Below, piece by piece: positions 13,120 to 20,997 of a stretch of DNA of 37,876 bases. Origin of the DNA: a virus; IMG/VR virus record IMGVR_UViG_3300037842_000651, positions 1 to 37,876 of that record. The stretch is one strand, 5' to 3'. Position 1 is the first letter of the stretch; the number at the start of each line of letters is the position of its first letter. The notes under the pieces are model-generated. The model did no database searches and was not told where the DNA came from. It saw nothing but the letters and a program-made list of their open reading frames with translations. A program made the translations under genes and the position numbers.

Positions 13120-13290
13120 TTATTTATTTTTTTTTATCAAGAATTGTGAAAACTCTCTGACCTCTCTCATAGTCCAACGCTCTTTCGCTAATTCTGCAAC
13201 CTCTTTATCATAGTCATAAATGTTTTTAAAATCATCACTATCTAAAATCGCGTTTAACTTTGTTTGCTTAACTGTATTTAAATTTTTCAT
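13120..13290 (-). CDS. Small protein, 56 aa
   Basis: An ATG at 13290 opens 56 codons just downstream of the promoter at 13316-13360. The product contains VKQTKLNAILDSDDFKNIYDYDKEVAELAKERWTMREVREFSQFL and looks fully helical and charged. Function unknown; the promoter-proximal position suggests early expression. Confidence 0.55.
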   Translation of the reverse strand: MKNLNTVKQTKLNAILDSDDFKNIYDYDKEVAELAKERWTMREVREFSQFLIKKNK

Positions 13291-13315
13291 ATTTTTTTGT
13301 TTCGTTTAACTGGTG

Positions 13316-13360
13316 TAAATATATTGTATGTATTTCGTTATTCCAAATTAAAAACACATT
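13316..13360 (-). promoter_or_regulatory. Early promoter/operator unit
   Basis: The minus strand has TATATTTA (13323-13316) followed downstream by ACCAGTTAAACGAAAC, and upstream the shared GGAATAACGAAATACATA block (13327-13344) and the TGTGTTT arm (to about 13358), then ATTATTTGTATTTATTTT in the plus reading. It drives 13120-13290. Confidence 0.6.
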
Positions 13361-13368
13361 ATTTGTAT

Positions 13369-13566
13369 TTATTTTTTAAAATCACCTAATAAAGTCACGT
13401 TCCATTTCTCCCAGGTAAGGCCCGAAGCAAAATATAATCCTTTTATTTGTCCGCTTAAATCTGCTTTCAAATACTTATTATAAGAGCTATTTTCCAAAGA
13501 ATTAATTTTATTTATTTTTTTATACGTTGCTTCGGCTTGTTTAATTATCTGCTCAATAGTTTTCAT
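13369..13566 (-). CDS. Small hypothetical protein
   Basis: The 65-residue protein is unrecognised: an N-terminal charged helix (IEQIIKQAEATYKKINKINSLENSS) then a mixed C-terminus (GLYFASGLTWEKWNVTLLGDF). Its stop lies at the edge of the promoter unit downstream. It has the AAACTAAAAACAAAAACAA leader. Confidence 0.55.
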   Translation of the reverse strand: MKTIEQIIKQAEATYKKINKINSLENSSYNKYLKADLSGQIKGLYFASGLTWEKWNVTLLGDFKK

Positions 13567-13583
13567 TTGTTTTTGTTTTTAGT

Positions 13584-13757
13584 TTATAAATTTTTTAAAT
13601 CAAAATTTTCCGGAACTGTTTTAAATATCCATTCACCGTTTTTATTATATTCTAATTGTATTTTTCCGGTGCAAGTTTTACCTAAAATTGAAATTAATGT
13701 TCCGTTAATTGTAAAATCTTCGTTTTTTGAATAATTGTCTTTTGCTAAAGTTTTCAT
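13584..13757 (-). CDS. Small protein, 57 aa
   Basis: An ATG at 13757 opens 57 codons. The product is strand-rich (EDFTINGTLISILGKTCTGKIQ, NGEWIFKTVPENF), like a small beta barrel. Two of the three CCGG sites I noticed in the whole window lie inside it (13610 and 13666). Function unknown. Confidence 0.5.
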   Translation of the reverse strand: MKTLAKDNYSKNEDFTINGTLISILGKTCTGKIQLEYNKNGEWIFKTVPENFDLKNL

Positions 13758-13769
13758 AATTGTTTGTTT

Positions 13770-13919
13770 TTATTTAATTCTACTTTTTATTGTTTTTTCT
13801 GTTTCAATTGTTCCGTTTCCATGTGTAGCCTTTTTCATCATGCTACAACCCCCAATAGATAAAGCAAATAGCCCTATCACTGTTATTACTACTATTAAAT
13901 CGTTTTTTGCTAATTTCAT
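13770..13919 (-). CDS. Putative small lipoprotein
   Basis: The 49-residue product starts at 13919, behind the promoter at 13944-13990; an upstream in-frame ATG at 13985 would lie inside that promoter and is rejected. It has a Lys-containing N-terminus, a hydrophobic stretch (LIVVITVIGLFALSIGGC) and a lipobox-like IGGC at Cys25, then a short charged tail. As the first gene after the late terminator it is probably expressed early; small phage lipoproteins sometimes exclude superinfecting phage, which is a possibility here. Confidence 0.55.
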   Translation of the reverse strand: MKLAKNDLIVVITVIGLFALSIGGCSMMKKATHGNGTIETEKTIKSRIK

Positions 13920-13943
13920 TGTTCTTGTTTCAGTTTGTTGGTA

Positions 13944-13990
13944 CAAATATATAATATGTATTTCATTATTCCTAGCATTAAACACAAAAA
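13944..13990 (-). promoter_or_regulatory. First early promoter/operator unit
   Basis: The minus strand has TATATTTG (13951-13944), with TACCAAC downstream. Upstream are the shared TGTATTTCATTATTCC block (13957-13972) and the AAACACA arm (13980-13986), followed by an ATGTATTTATTTTTT stretch. It lies between the strong terminator at 14017-14043 and the lipoprotein gene, so it opens the early region. Confidence 0.65.
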
Positions 13991-14016
13991 ATGTATTTAT
14001 TTTTTGTTGAGCAACA

Positions 14017-14043
14017 AAAAGCCCGATAGCAAATCGGGCTTTT
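14017..14043. terminator. Strong bidirectional terminator ending the late operon
   Basis: An 11-bp perfect stem (AAAAGCCCGAT and ATCGGGCTTTT) with a five-base loop ends in a T run on both strands. It separates the lysis genes from the first early promoter and so marks the end of the late transcript. Confidence 0.92.
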
Positions 14044-14102
14044 CTAAACTAAAACATAAGAATAATCGAAAGATTAAACAATATGAAGGGCGAAAGATAT
14101 AA

Positions 14103-14462
14103 CTATTTTAATAGAAAAGGGATAATTCCAACTAATAATCCACAAAGAAATGAAATTCTTACGTTTCTTACTTTGTGTTTTTCACATTTATTGTATTGTA
14201 TTGTTAAGAGGGATATATCTGTTTTGTGTTGTTTTATTATAGTTGAATCTAACTTTGCTACGCGCTGCAAACTTTCAATCCTCCTTCCCCTGGCAATAAT
14301 AATAGTATCTTTTTCAATTTGTTTTAATAAACAGTTTATCGCCAAACTGTCTTCGCGCATGGAGTAAACAACACTATCTTCCGAGTGCGATTGTCCGTAA
14401 ACTATCCCGAAGCCGCTTAATAGCCATAAGACTATCAATATTTTCAATTTTTGTAAAGGCAT
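14103..14462 (-). CDS. Spanin-like or lysis-accessory protein with signal peptide
   Basis: The 119-residue product has an N-terminal signal peptide (LKILIVLWLLSGFGIVYG, probable cut near residue 24), a charged helical middle and a hydrophobic C-terminal segment (FLCGLLVGIIPFLL). Its start lies 89 bp inside the gene upstream in another frame, an arrangement like Rz/Rz1. There is no lipobox, so a standard outer-membrane spanin is not shown; a C-terminal anchor could replace it. The role is inferred from position between the holin and the operon terminator. Confidence 0.5.
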   Translation of the reverse strand: MPLQKLKILIVLWLLSGFGIVYGQSHSEDSVVYSMREDSLAINCLLKQIEKDTIIIARGRRIESLQRVAKLDSTIIKQHKTDISLLTIQYNKCEKHKVRNVRISFLCGLLVGIIPFLLK

Positions 14463-14649
14463 CTTTTTCTATTTTTAAATCAATATCTTGCAATATCTTT
14501 TCCTTTTGAGCTTGTAAGGCATAATTCAATTCATTTGGTGTTATACCCTTATTCACAATTATTGTCGGCTTAGAGCAAAGCGAAACGAATAATAAGGCTA
14601 TAATCAGCACTATATTAAACGCCTGGTTTATTGTAAAGGGTATTTTCAT
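14374..14649 (-). CDS. Spanin-like inner-membrane protein
   Basis: The 91-residue protein has one N-terminal membrane span (AFNIVLIIALLFVSLCS) followed by a periplasmic-looking coiled coil (LQAQKEKILQDIDLKIEKD...IDSLMAIKRLRDSL), the topology of Rz-type i-spanins. It starts in an ATGA overlap with the holin-like gene and contains the start of the next gene. Proposed role: joining inner and outer membranes during lysis. Sequence alone does not prove it. Confidence 0.55.
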   Translation of the reverse strand: MKIPFTINQAFNIVLIIALLFVSLCSKPTIIVNKGITPNELNYALQAQKEKILQDIDLKIEKDAFTKIENIDSLMAIKRLRDSLRTIALGR

Positions 14650-14825
14650 TTTCTTAGTTTGGCCGCGCTATCTATTACAGATTGACCGCCGATATAAATT
14701 AACGCGATATTCACCCACTCATTAGAAGCTATCATTCCAAATCCAACGAAGAAACTGGCAACGATAAAAACGCTCAATTTTTTACTTACAAAATATCCCA
14801 AAAACTTATCTATTTTTCCTTTCAT
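14646..14825 (-). CDS. Holin-like protein, two membrane spans
   Basis: An ATG at 14825 opens 59 codons in ATGA overlap on both sides, with the endolysin gene upstream and the spanin-like gene downstream. The product has a Lys-rich N-terminus, spans around LSVFIVASFFVGFGMIA and WVNIALIYIGGQSVI, and a charged C-terminus. Size, topology and position fit a holin that permeabilises the inner membrane. No named family is recognised. Confidence 0.65.
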   Translation of the reverse strand: MKGKIDKFLGYFVSKKLSVFIVASFFVGFGMIASNEWVNIALIYIGGQSVIDSAAKLRK

Positions 14826-15274
14826 AACATATTTCTATAACCGCCGCTTTTTGTAACTTTTAAGACTTGATTTTTTAAGTTCTTAGGGTCGTAACCAACA
14901 TGAACCCAGTTAGGTTCTTCTTCCGTTCCGTATTCCCAAATCAGTTGAGTGAATTCACAATTTTGTAAAATATATTCAAAAATTTGTTTATTAGTTATTT
15001 TGCCATACATATCAGCGTCAATATCTAGGGCCTGGCCTTCCATGTGTTGGCTTGTTGAGCTTCCATTTATAGCGTCATTAAGGGCCTTGCTTCTATATCC
15101 CGAACTTATGCCTATTGAAACCCCAAAATTATTTCTAAGCGGCTCAAAAACTTTTTCAGCTATTAATCGCAAATTTTTCAAATGCTTTGCCGTTGGCGTG
15201 TTGTCTATTCCTTTACGGTCTGCCGTATTGGATTTCGTGACCTCTTTTAAAGTCAAGTGTTTACTTATTTTCAT
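14822..15274 (-). CDS. Endolysin, peptidase M15 (D-Ala-D-Ala carboxypeptidase type)
   Basis: The 150-residue protein matches the M15A (PF08291-like) peptidases used by many phages as endolysins. Zinc ligands are His77 and Asp84 (SQHMEGQALDID) and His125 (WVHVGY); Arg61 follows the SSGYRS motif. It begins MKISKHLTLKEVTKS, typical of the family, and has no signal peptide, consistent with holin-dependent release. It overlaps the holin-like gene by 4 bp. Confidence 0.9.
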   Translation of the reverse strand: MKISKHLTLKEVTKSNTADRKGIDNTPTAKHLKNLRLIAEKVFEPLRNNFGVSIGISSGYRSKALNDAINGSSTSQHMEGQALDIDADMYGKITNKQIFEYILQNCEFTQLIWEYGTEEEPNWVHVGYDPKNLKNQVLKVTKSGGYRNML

Positions 15275-16206
15275 CGCACGTTTCTTTTTACTCTATTTTG
15301 TTTTCTTTCTTCAAACTTAAATTCATCCGAAGCCTTGTTTGTTTCCTCAAAATATTCCGTATCTACTGAAACGGGATAAACTGAAATATCTTTTAAATAG
15401 TCTGTGTTTTTAAGGTTGTAATCGCTTATGACAACATCATTCGCTAACATAATTTCATCAATCGTACTCCTTAAACATATCGGCATTAAAGTCGGCTGCA
15501 AAGTATATTCGTGAACTAAAGTGTCTTGAATTTGGGTTGTAATACGGGAACTATCCTTATAATTATCTTGTTCCATTCTCCTTTTCATTTCCCCAAAAAA
15601 GCCTTTAAAACGATATTGTTGAACCCAGTTAACGCCCATGAAATCCAGCCCTTGACCTATAATTTTTCCATTTTGAAAAAGGTTTATTCTAACCGTTTTG
15701 TCGGCCCTTGCGTCAGAGTATTCACACAACTCATATAAACAAGAAACTTTCTCAACATCGGGAAAACCAATTATTGAATTTACTTGTTTTATTTGATAAT
15801 TTCCTGGGCCGTAAGCAATTAAAACATTTTTCCAGTCCACTTGATAACCTAAATACCATTCTTGTTCAGTGGTGTAGCCGTTGGCAGCTGATAAAAAGCC
15901 TTTCGGATAGTGAATTCCCATTAAAGCCAAATCATCTAATAAAATAATATCATTTCCCTGGCCGTCCATTAAGATAAATTCAACACTATCAACCCAGGGT
16001 TCTTCAACCGCGATAACGCTAGTGAAGTCATTAAATAGCGAATTATCGCTTGTTAAATGGGCGAACACTGGTAAGGCTCCAATACATTCCGAAGAAAGTG
16101 TTGTTCCCGTTCCAGCTTCACTGTCGTAAGAACTTGTTTTTAGTTGCGAGGACATCCCCAGCAACGTCATGAAATTATTCCCTGGTATTATTCGAGTTAT
16201 TGCCAT
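15271..16206 (-). CDS. Hypothetical late protein, probably structural
   Basis: The 311-residue protein is unrecognised. It is soluble and mixed alpha/beta with a basic C-terminus (FEERKQNRVKRNVR). Position between tail-fibre genes and the endolysin, with a 4-bp overlap to the latter, suggests a virion or fibre-associated protein. No catalytic motif is visible. Confidence 0.65.
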   Translation of the reverse strand: MAITRIIPGNNFMTLLGMSSQLKTSSYDSEAGTGTTLSSECIGALPVFAHLTSDNSLFNDFTSVIAVEEPWVDSVEFILMDGQGNDIILLDDLALMGIHYPKGFLSAANGYTTEQEWYLGYQVDWKNVLIAYGPGNYQIKQVNSIIGFPDVEKVSCLYELCEYSDARADKTVRINLFQNGKIIGQGLDFMGVNWVQQYRFKGFFGEMKRRMEQDNYKDSSRITTQIQDTLVHEYTLQPTLMPICLRSTIDEIMLANDVVISDYNLKNTDYLKDISVYPVSVDTEYFEETNKASDEFKFEERKQNRVKRNVR

Positions 16207-16381
16207 TTAATTTTTCAATAAATTGAGCTTCAAAATTAATTATATCAACAAGGGCTTTTTTATCATTTGGGCTATTGTTTACAATTTGCACCCTGGCAAG
16301 TGTAAAAACTTGTTCTAAATTAGCGATTTCTTGTTTTGTTGTTTCAAATTTTTCTACTTTTTTTTCTTTTAAATCTTTCAT
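16175..16381 (-). CDS. Small coiled-coil protein
   Basis: The 68-residue helical protein (KKVEKFETTKQEIANLEQVFTLARVQI) overlaps the next gene by 32 bp. It resembles small helical proteins found after fibre genes, possibly fibre assembly helpers or trimerising factors, which is inferred. No membrane segment. Confidence 0.55.
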   Translation of the reverse strand: MKDLKEKKVEKFETTKQEIANLEQVFTLARVQIVNNSPNDKKALVDIINFEAQFIEKLNGNNSNNTRE

Positions 16382-16443
16382 TATTTCAGTTATTAATTTC
16401 TCGCAATCTAAGCAAGAAAATCAATATCCGCAAATATTTTTTT

Positions 16444-18231
16444 TTACCAGGTTTGTAAGTTAGTCCAAACCCCAGCAACCCGTTCTTCAATTACCAAATT
16501 ACCTAAACCATTGTTTCCCATTCGATAGGTTCCGTTATTTGAAGGGGGCCCGAAATAGTGATAATTGTTAACATCAACTTCTATGTCACCGCCGACAATT
16601 ACTTTAGAAGTTGATGTTGGCGCGGTTCCAGCACTTACGGATAATTGTGTATTTAAAGACACTACGCCCGTTTCCAAAACTTGAAAATTCTTTGTAGTGT
16701 CTTGACTTAAAACAACAAAAGAAACGGTTTTCGCTTCTGCGTTGGTTATTGAAACTTTTGTGTCGGGATAAGTTGTTGAGCCTACCGATATTTGATTTAA
16801 ACCTTCATCAACAAAAAATAAATTTGTATCTGTTGTTCCCTCAAATCTTATATCTATATCTCTACTATGAACCGAATTTAATGTTGGGGTGCTATTGCCT
16901 AATCCAACGCCGTCTTGACTTACATTCGTACTTAATAAAGTTCGTGAAGTTCCTTCAAACCTAACTTGTCCGACAACATTAAACGCGCATTGAGGATTTA
17001 ACGTGCCAACCCCTATTCTACTATTTGAACCTTTTAAGTATAATAAGTTCGGTTCGCTAGTAGTGGAAAAAATTAAGTTATTTGCTAATAAACCGACCGT
17101 TCTGTTTCCAGCTAAATCATCATCAGCCGAATAAATTGTGTTCGCGCCGCCGCCGCCAACTTGCCAGGAGCAAACCCCGTTCGCGTCAGAAGTTAAAACT
17201 TTATTTAAACCCTCGCTTCCGTCTGCAATTCTAAGAGCTGATAGAATTTCTAAATTACCACTATCAAAAGATATTCCGTTGGCGTTAGATTTAAATCTAC
17301 CCGATAAGCTGCCGCCGTAATTTAAGTCGAAAATCGTTGCTTTCAAATAATCTGAATAAAGCTTGAAAGTTGTTATGTCGTTATCAAAGGCCGTTCCACT
17401 TTTTCCCGTTAACGCCCCGAACCTTGAACCATTTCCCAAATCAGCTTCATTTTCTATAAACACGCCGCCATTCGGTAGGGTTAAATCTATCGCGCTAATC
17501 CCGACCGTCAACCTAGTTCCGTTTCCATGCATCTTTAAATTCCCAGCCCCGTCGAATTCGGTTGTCAATCCAGCCGTTGAATTAATGTTGAAACTAAAGC
17601 CATTTAGAGCCGCGTCAGCGTCTTGGGTGAAATTACCGCTTCCCGAGTAAATTCCGTTTAAATTTGGTGAAAGCGTATATTCTTGAGCTAAATCATCCCA
17701 GCTTGGAACGTGCCCTTCCTCAAACCCCCCAGGATTAATGAAAATAGAATTTAAGCTTGAGCCGCCCAGGTTTGTATCTGCGTAACCTCTATCAATTAGT
17801 GAACGGGCAACGAAATTCAAGCTATAATCAGCGGCATAAAAAGCCCCTTTTAGATTTATTTCATCTGTAATTAACACCCCCAGGGCGTCAACCCTTAATA
17901 AATTACTTCCGCTATTATAGTCAACAAAAGATAATTCGGCTTTACTGGGCGCGTCTAAAATTAAAGTCGCGGTCGTTGCTTCGTTTAAGTAAGATTGATG
18001 TTCTATTTTAGTTCCGACCGTTGTTATAGTCACTTGCGTTGAAAGGTCAAAAGCGGTTGAACCGAAATCACAAACCGTTTGCAAGTTTAAAAGGTTGCCC
18101 CCTTTTATAGCTTTTGAGGTGTAACCAGTGGGGGCCGCGCCGTCAACTATTGCTAAAACGATTATATCATTTGCCCCAGCTGATAAAACTTCATCAGCCG
18201 CTAATATTTCACTATATTTAATTTCTGCCAT
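16444..18231 (-). CDS. Tail fibre or tip protein
   Basis: The 595-residue protein has the composition of phage fibres: rich in Gly, Ser, Thr and Asn, with repeated short beta turns (GGSLSGRFKSNANGISFDSGNL, SRIGVGTLNPQCAFNVVGQVRF). N-terminal residues 1-50 (IKYSEILAADEVLSAGANDI) look like an attachment domain. The repeated G-V-G-T-x-N-P pattern is common in bacterial and phage adhesins. No chaperone peptidase domain is seen at the C-terminus. Likely binds the host surface. Confidence 0.75.
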   Translation of the reverse strand: MAEIKYSEILAADEVLSAGANDIIVLAIVDGAAPTGYTSKAIKGGNLLNLQTVCDFGSTAFDLSTQVTITTVGTKIEHQSYLNEATTATLILDAPSKAELSFVDYNSGSNLLRVDALGVLITDEINLKGAFYAADYSLNFVARSLIDRGYADTNLGGSSLNSIFINPGGFEEGHVPSWDDLAQEYTLSPNLNGIYSGSGNFTQDADAALNGFSFNINSTAGLTTEFDGAGNLKMHGNGTRLTVGISAIDLTLPNGGVFIENEADLGNGSRFGALTGKSGTAFDNDITTFKLYSDYLKATIFDLNYGGSLSGRFKSNANGISFDSGNLEILSALRIADGSEGLNKVLTSDANGVCSWQVGGGGANTIYSADDDLAGNRTVGLLANNLIFSTTSEPNLLYLKGSNSRIGVGTLNPQCAFNVVGQVRFEGTSRTLLSTNVSQDGVGLGNSTPTLNSVHSRDIDIRFEGTTDTNLFFVDEGLNQISVGSTTYPDTKVSITNAEAKTVSFVVLSQDTTKNFQVLETGVVSLNTQLSVSAGTAPTSTSKVIVGGDIEVDVNNYHYFGPPSNNGTYRMGNNGLGNLVIEERVAGVWTNLQTW

Positions 18232-18240
18232 GTTGTAAAT

Positions 18241-20757
18241 TTACTCAATTATTAATATATCGTCATTTTCGGTTTCTATAAAGATATCGTTTTCTGTTTC
18301 AATGCCGTTAACATTTGAACTTTCTCTTAGTGTAGCTGAAATATCATAGTTAATCGCGGCGTCAATTAAACTCCCTTTTACTAAGCATTCCAATTCAACT
18401 GTCAACCCGTCGTCAGTCAATTTCGTATAACTTTCCCCGTCCAAAGGAATTAAAGGATTATTAATAATGGATTCACGAACGGTTGAAAGTTCGTAAATAG
18501 TATTAATGTTTCCGCCGCTTTCATTTAGCCTTATTATCCCGTAAGGGTTAATCAAATTAGTCACACCAGCTAAAGGCGTGAAAATAGCTTTAATTCTCAT
18601 ATCCTGGGCAACGTCTAAAACTCCCTGGGTGTTTTGCCCTAATTCATTGTAAGTTATTATTTCAACGCTCCATAAGGGCGTCACCTGGTTGTCTAAATCG
18701 TAATCATAATATTCGTGAGGTTGCGAAAGGAACTTATAGTTTGTTGTATAAACGAAAAAATTCAAAAACCCCGAAAGACCTATTTTCCATACTTCGGCGT
18801 CAACCTCTACTATTAACGAATAACCTTCTTTTAATGAATAGTTACTAGCGTTCTTATTTAACCCTCCCCAGGTTCCGACAGGAGCGTTGACATCGTAAAA
18901 AACAGTATTCGCCCCAGGTTGCGAAATCCATTTCTCAAAATTAGCTTTTATCCCTAAAGTAGCTTCATATCCCACTACTGGAATAGTGACTAGCTGCCCC
19001 AAATGATTAAGAACTTCCCTTTCTTCGGGGCCAGTTGTTATCAATTCAGCTTTGTTAAATTGGCTTCCATTTACCAGGTTGAAATTTCTTTCACTTATAA
19101 TGTTATAGGCGTAATAATCATTAAAAGGGGCGTTTTGGATTAGCGGCGCGTTGGCAAGATTATACGAATAAGATTGCAGCCTAAAAATATCATCAGTTGA
19201 GGAATTCCAAGCTGATAAATGTAGTTTGAAACTACTTAAAGCCCCCCCAACTCCTATCCCCGTTGAAAGATAAAAAGGAATTTTAACTTCAAATCCATCC
19301 TCAATCCACCCAGCATAATTGTCAAAAGATAATCCTAAATTCGTGTCGGGAATGGTATGCGGAAAATGATACGTTTTGTCGCAAAACAATAAATCTTCTG
19401 TGTCGGGATTAAAAATAAATTCCTTTGAATCTATTATGCAAGTCACGCGGTCAGTGTTAATTCCTGGCAAAGTGTAATCACCAGCCGCAACCCAAATAAC
19501 ATAACTTACCCCTTCTAAAGCTTCTTCAATTAACGTAGGATAATCAACTTCAAAATATACTTCTAATTCATTAGCACTTATAAAAGAGCTTCCCGCGTTT
19601 TTTATTAAGTACCCGTTGTGACCGTTGTAAAACGTGTACATGTATAACGTTTCCAATAAAAAATTTTCGTTTATAAAGTTTTGGTTTTGCTGGTATTCAC
19701 TGGCGTCGGGCAAAATTGAAATCCCAAGAATAAAAGGTTGTAGGTAAAACGGTTGAGGTAAGAAAATTCCGTTGTCACTATTTAATTTAAAAGTGACTTT
19801 TGTTGTTTCCTGGGCGTTTATAGCGGTTTCAGCTAGTCCAGTGTCAACGTTCAAATAAGATACATTTGACGCTGAATAAGTAGGCGCGTTCCCGTTAATG
19901 TTTTCATTAAACCAGCCGACTGAACCCAGGTTGTCGTCTTGAAAAGCGAATCGGCTAGTATTGGGATTAGATAAGTTTTCGTTCACTTCTGCTTGAAAAA
20001 CGTATTTCAAAGAGTTTCCCGAGTTAAACAAAGAGGGCTTCAAGTTGTTTTGTATGTTGGGGATTTCACCCTCCAAATAATAAGGTTGAATTCTAAACCA
20101 ATGTTGAATAAAAAATTTCCGTTGATAATCTTTTTCCCTTATGTCTATTATCGCCGCCGAAACTTCTGCTCTCGAAGCATTGTTATTTTCATTCCAGGAG
20201 TTGACACCAGCATCGGGAATCATTTCCGTTCCGACCGTTGTTATATTTGATAAAGAAAAGGCGTTTTCAGCCGTTCCGTCAATTTTAGAAATATAATTTG
20301 TCGCTTCGGTGTTTCCAATAATCCCGAATTTATACCTCATTTCGTTTAAATCGGTCTTGTTATATAACTTCATATCGTTATACGGCCCACTTAAAACCAG
20401 GGCAACCCCGTCAAAAATCACTTCCGTTGCCGTTATTGAGGTTATTATCCTATCCTCAAATAAAAAAACCCCAGGCAAAGCGTTATCCCTAAGACTTATT
20501 AAATCCCCTACTTTATGTTCATCAGCAATAAAACTTCCAGGGCCGACCCTTGTAAGTGTGTTTCCCCCTCCGACAATATTAAATAAATCCGCCGCCGTTG
20601 ACTGTGAAACTTGCCAAAAAGTTAAATCAAATGTCGTTCTAATTATATCGCCAACATTTCCGACTAAATTAGTCGTGAAATCACTAGAGTTATAAGTTAA
20701 AATTTCTCTATTAGAAAATTGATTAAAAAACTTTTGATTCTCAATTCTAAACCCCAT
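18241..20757 (-). CDS. Large tail-tip or baseplate protein
   Basis: The 838-residue protein is unrecognised. It is strand-rich, with many Asn, Ser and aromatic residues, few charged clusters and no membrane span, and it ends in an acidic tail (ENDIFIETENDDILIIE). It lies between the tail hub-like protein and the fibre, so a baseplate, tip or receptor-binding role fits. It overlaps the small gene upstream by 11 bp. Confidence 0.65.
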   Translation of the reverse strand: MGFRIENQKFFNQFSNREILTYNSSDFTTNLVGNVGDIIRTTFDLTFWQVSQSTAADLFNIVGGGNTLTRVGPGSFIADEHKVGDLISLRDNALPGVFLFEDRIITSITATEVIFDGVALVLSGPYNDMKLYNKTDLNEMRYKFGIIGNTEATNYISKIDGTAENAFSLSNITTVGTEMIPDAGVNSWNENNNASRAEVSAAIIDIREKDYQRKFFIQHWFRIQPYYLEGEIPNIQNNLKPSLFNSGNSLKYVFQAEVNENLSNPNTSRFAFQDDNLGSVGWFNENINGNAPTYSASNVSYLNVDTGLAETAINAQETTKVTFKLNSDNGIFLPQPFYLQPFILGISILPDASEYQQNQNFINENFLLETLYMYTFYNGHNGYLIKNAGSSFISANELEVYFEVDYPTLIEEALEGVSYVIWVAAGDYTLPGINTDRVTCIIDSKEFIFNPDTEDLLFCDKTYHFPHTIPDTNLGLSFDNYAGWIEDGFEVKIPFYLSTGIGVGGALSSFKLHLSAWNSSTDDIFRLQSYSYNLANAPLIQNAPFNDYYAYNIISERNFNLVNGSQFNKAELITTGPEEREVLNHLGQLVTIPVVGYEATLGIKANFEKWISQPGANTVFYDVNAPVGTWGGLNKNASNYSLKEGYSLIVEVDAEVWKIGLSGFLNFFVYTTNYKFLSQPHEYYDYDLDNQVTPLWSVEIITYNELGQNTQGVLDVAQDMRIKAIFTPLAGVTNLINPYGIIRLNESGGNINTIYELSTVRESIINNPLIPLDGESYTKLTDDGLTVELECLVKGSLIDAAINYDISATLRESSNVNGIETENDIFIETENDDILIIE

Positions 20758-20986
20758 GATTATTCAATTTTTCTAAATATTCTTTTTTAAGTTTTTTCAA
20801 CCCCTCCATGTCTAGCCCTTTTCCTTTTTCTTCAAACTCCTTTACAATTGTAGCTTCTTTTTCTGTTAATTTTTTTTCGGCCAAACTTTTCATTTCCAAA
20901 ACTACGGGGGCAAAAGAATTTAAACCCTCTAAAAGGGTTCCGACTTTATCTTTAAAGTTTTCAAGTATTTTTTCATTATCTTTCAT
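20747..20986 (-). CDS. Small helical protein of the tail region
   Basis: The 79-residue protein is mostly coiled coil (EKKLTEKEATIVKEFEEKGKGL, EGLKKLKKEYLEKL). It sits between two large tail proteins and overlaps the 838-residue gene by 11 bp. It may help assembly of one of them; only position supports this. Confidence 0.55.
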   Translation of the reverse strand: MKDNEKILENFKDKVGTLLEGLNSFAPVVLEMKSLAEKKLTEKEATIVKEFEEKGKGLDMEGLKKLKKEYLEKLNNHGV

Positions 20987-20997
20987 GTTGCTTGTTT

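Noticed and set aside
20309-20695. A 128-codon plus-strand open frame, and other plus-strand frames such as 14949-15320 and 24421-24813.
   Set aside because: All are antisense to well-supported minus-strand genes, with shadow-like composition.
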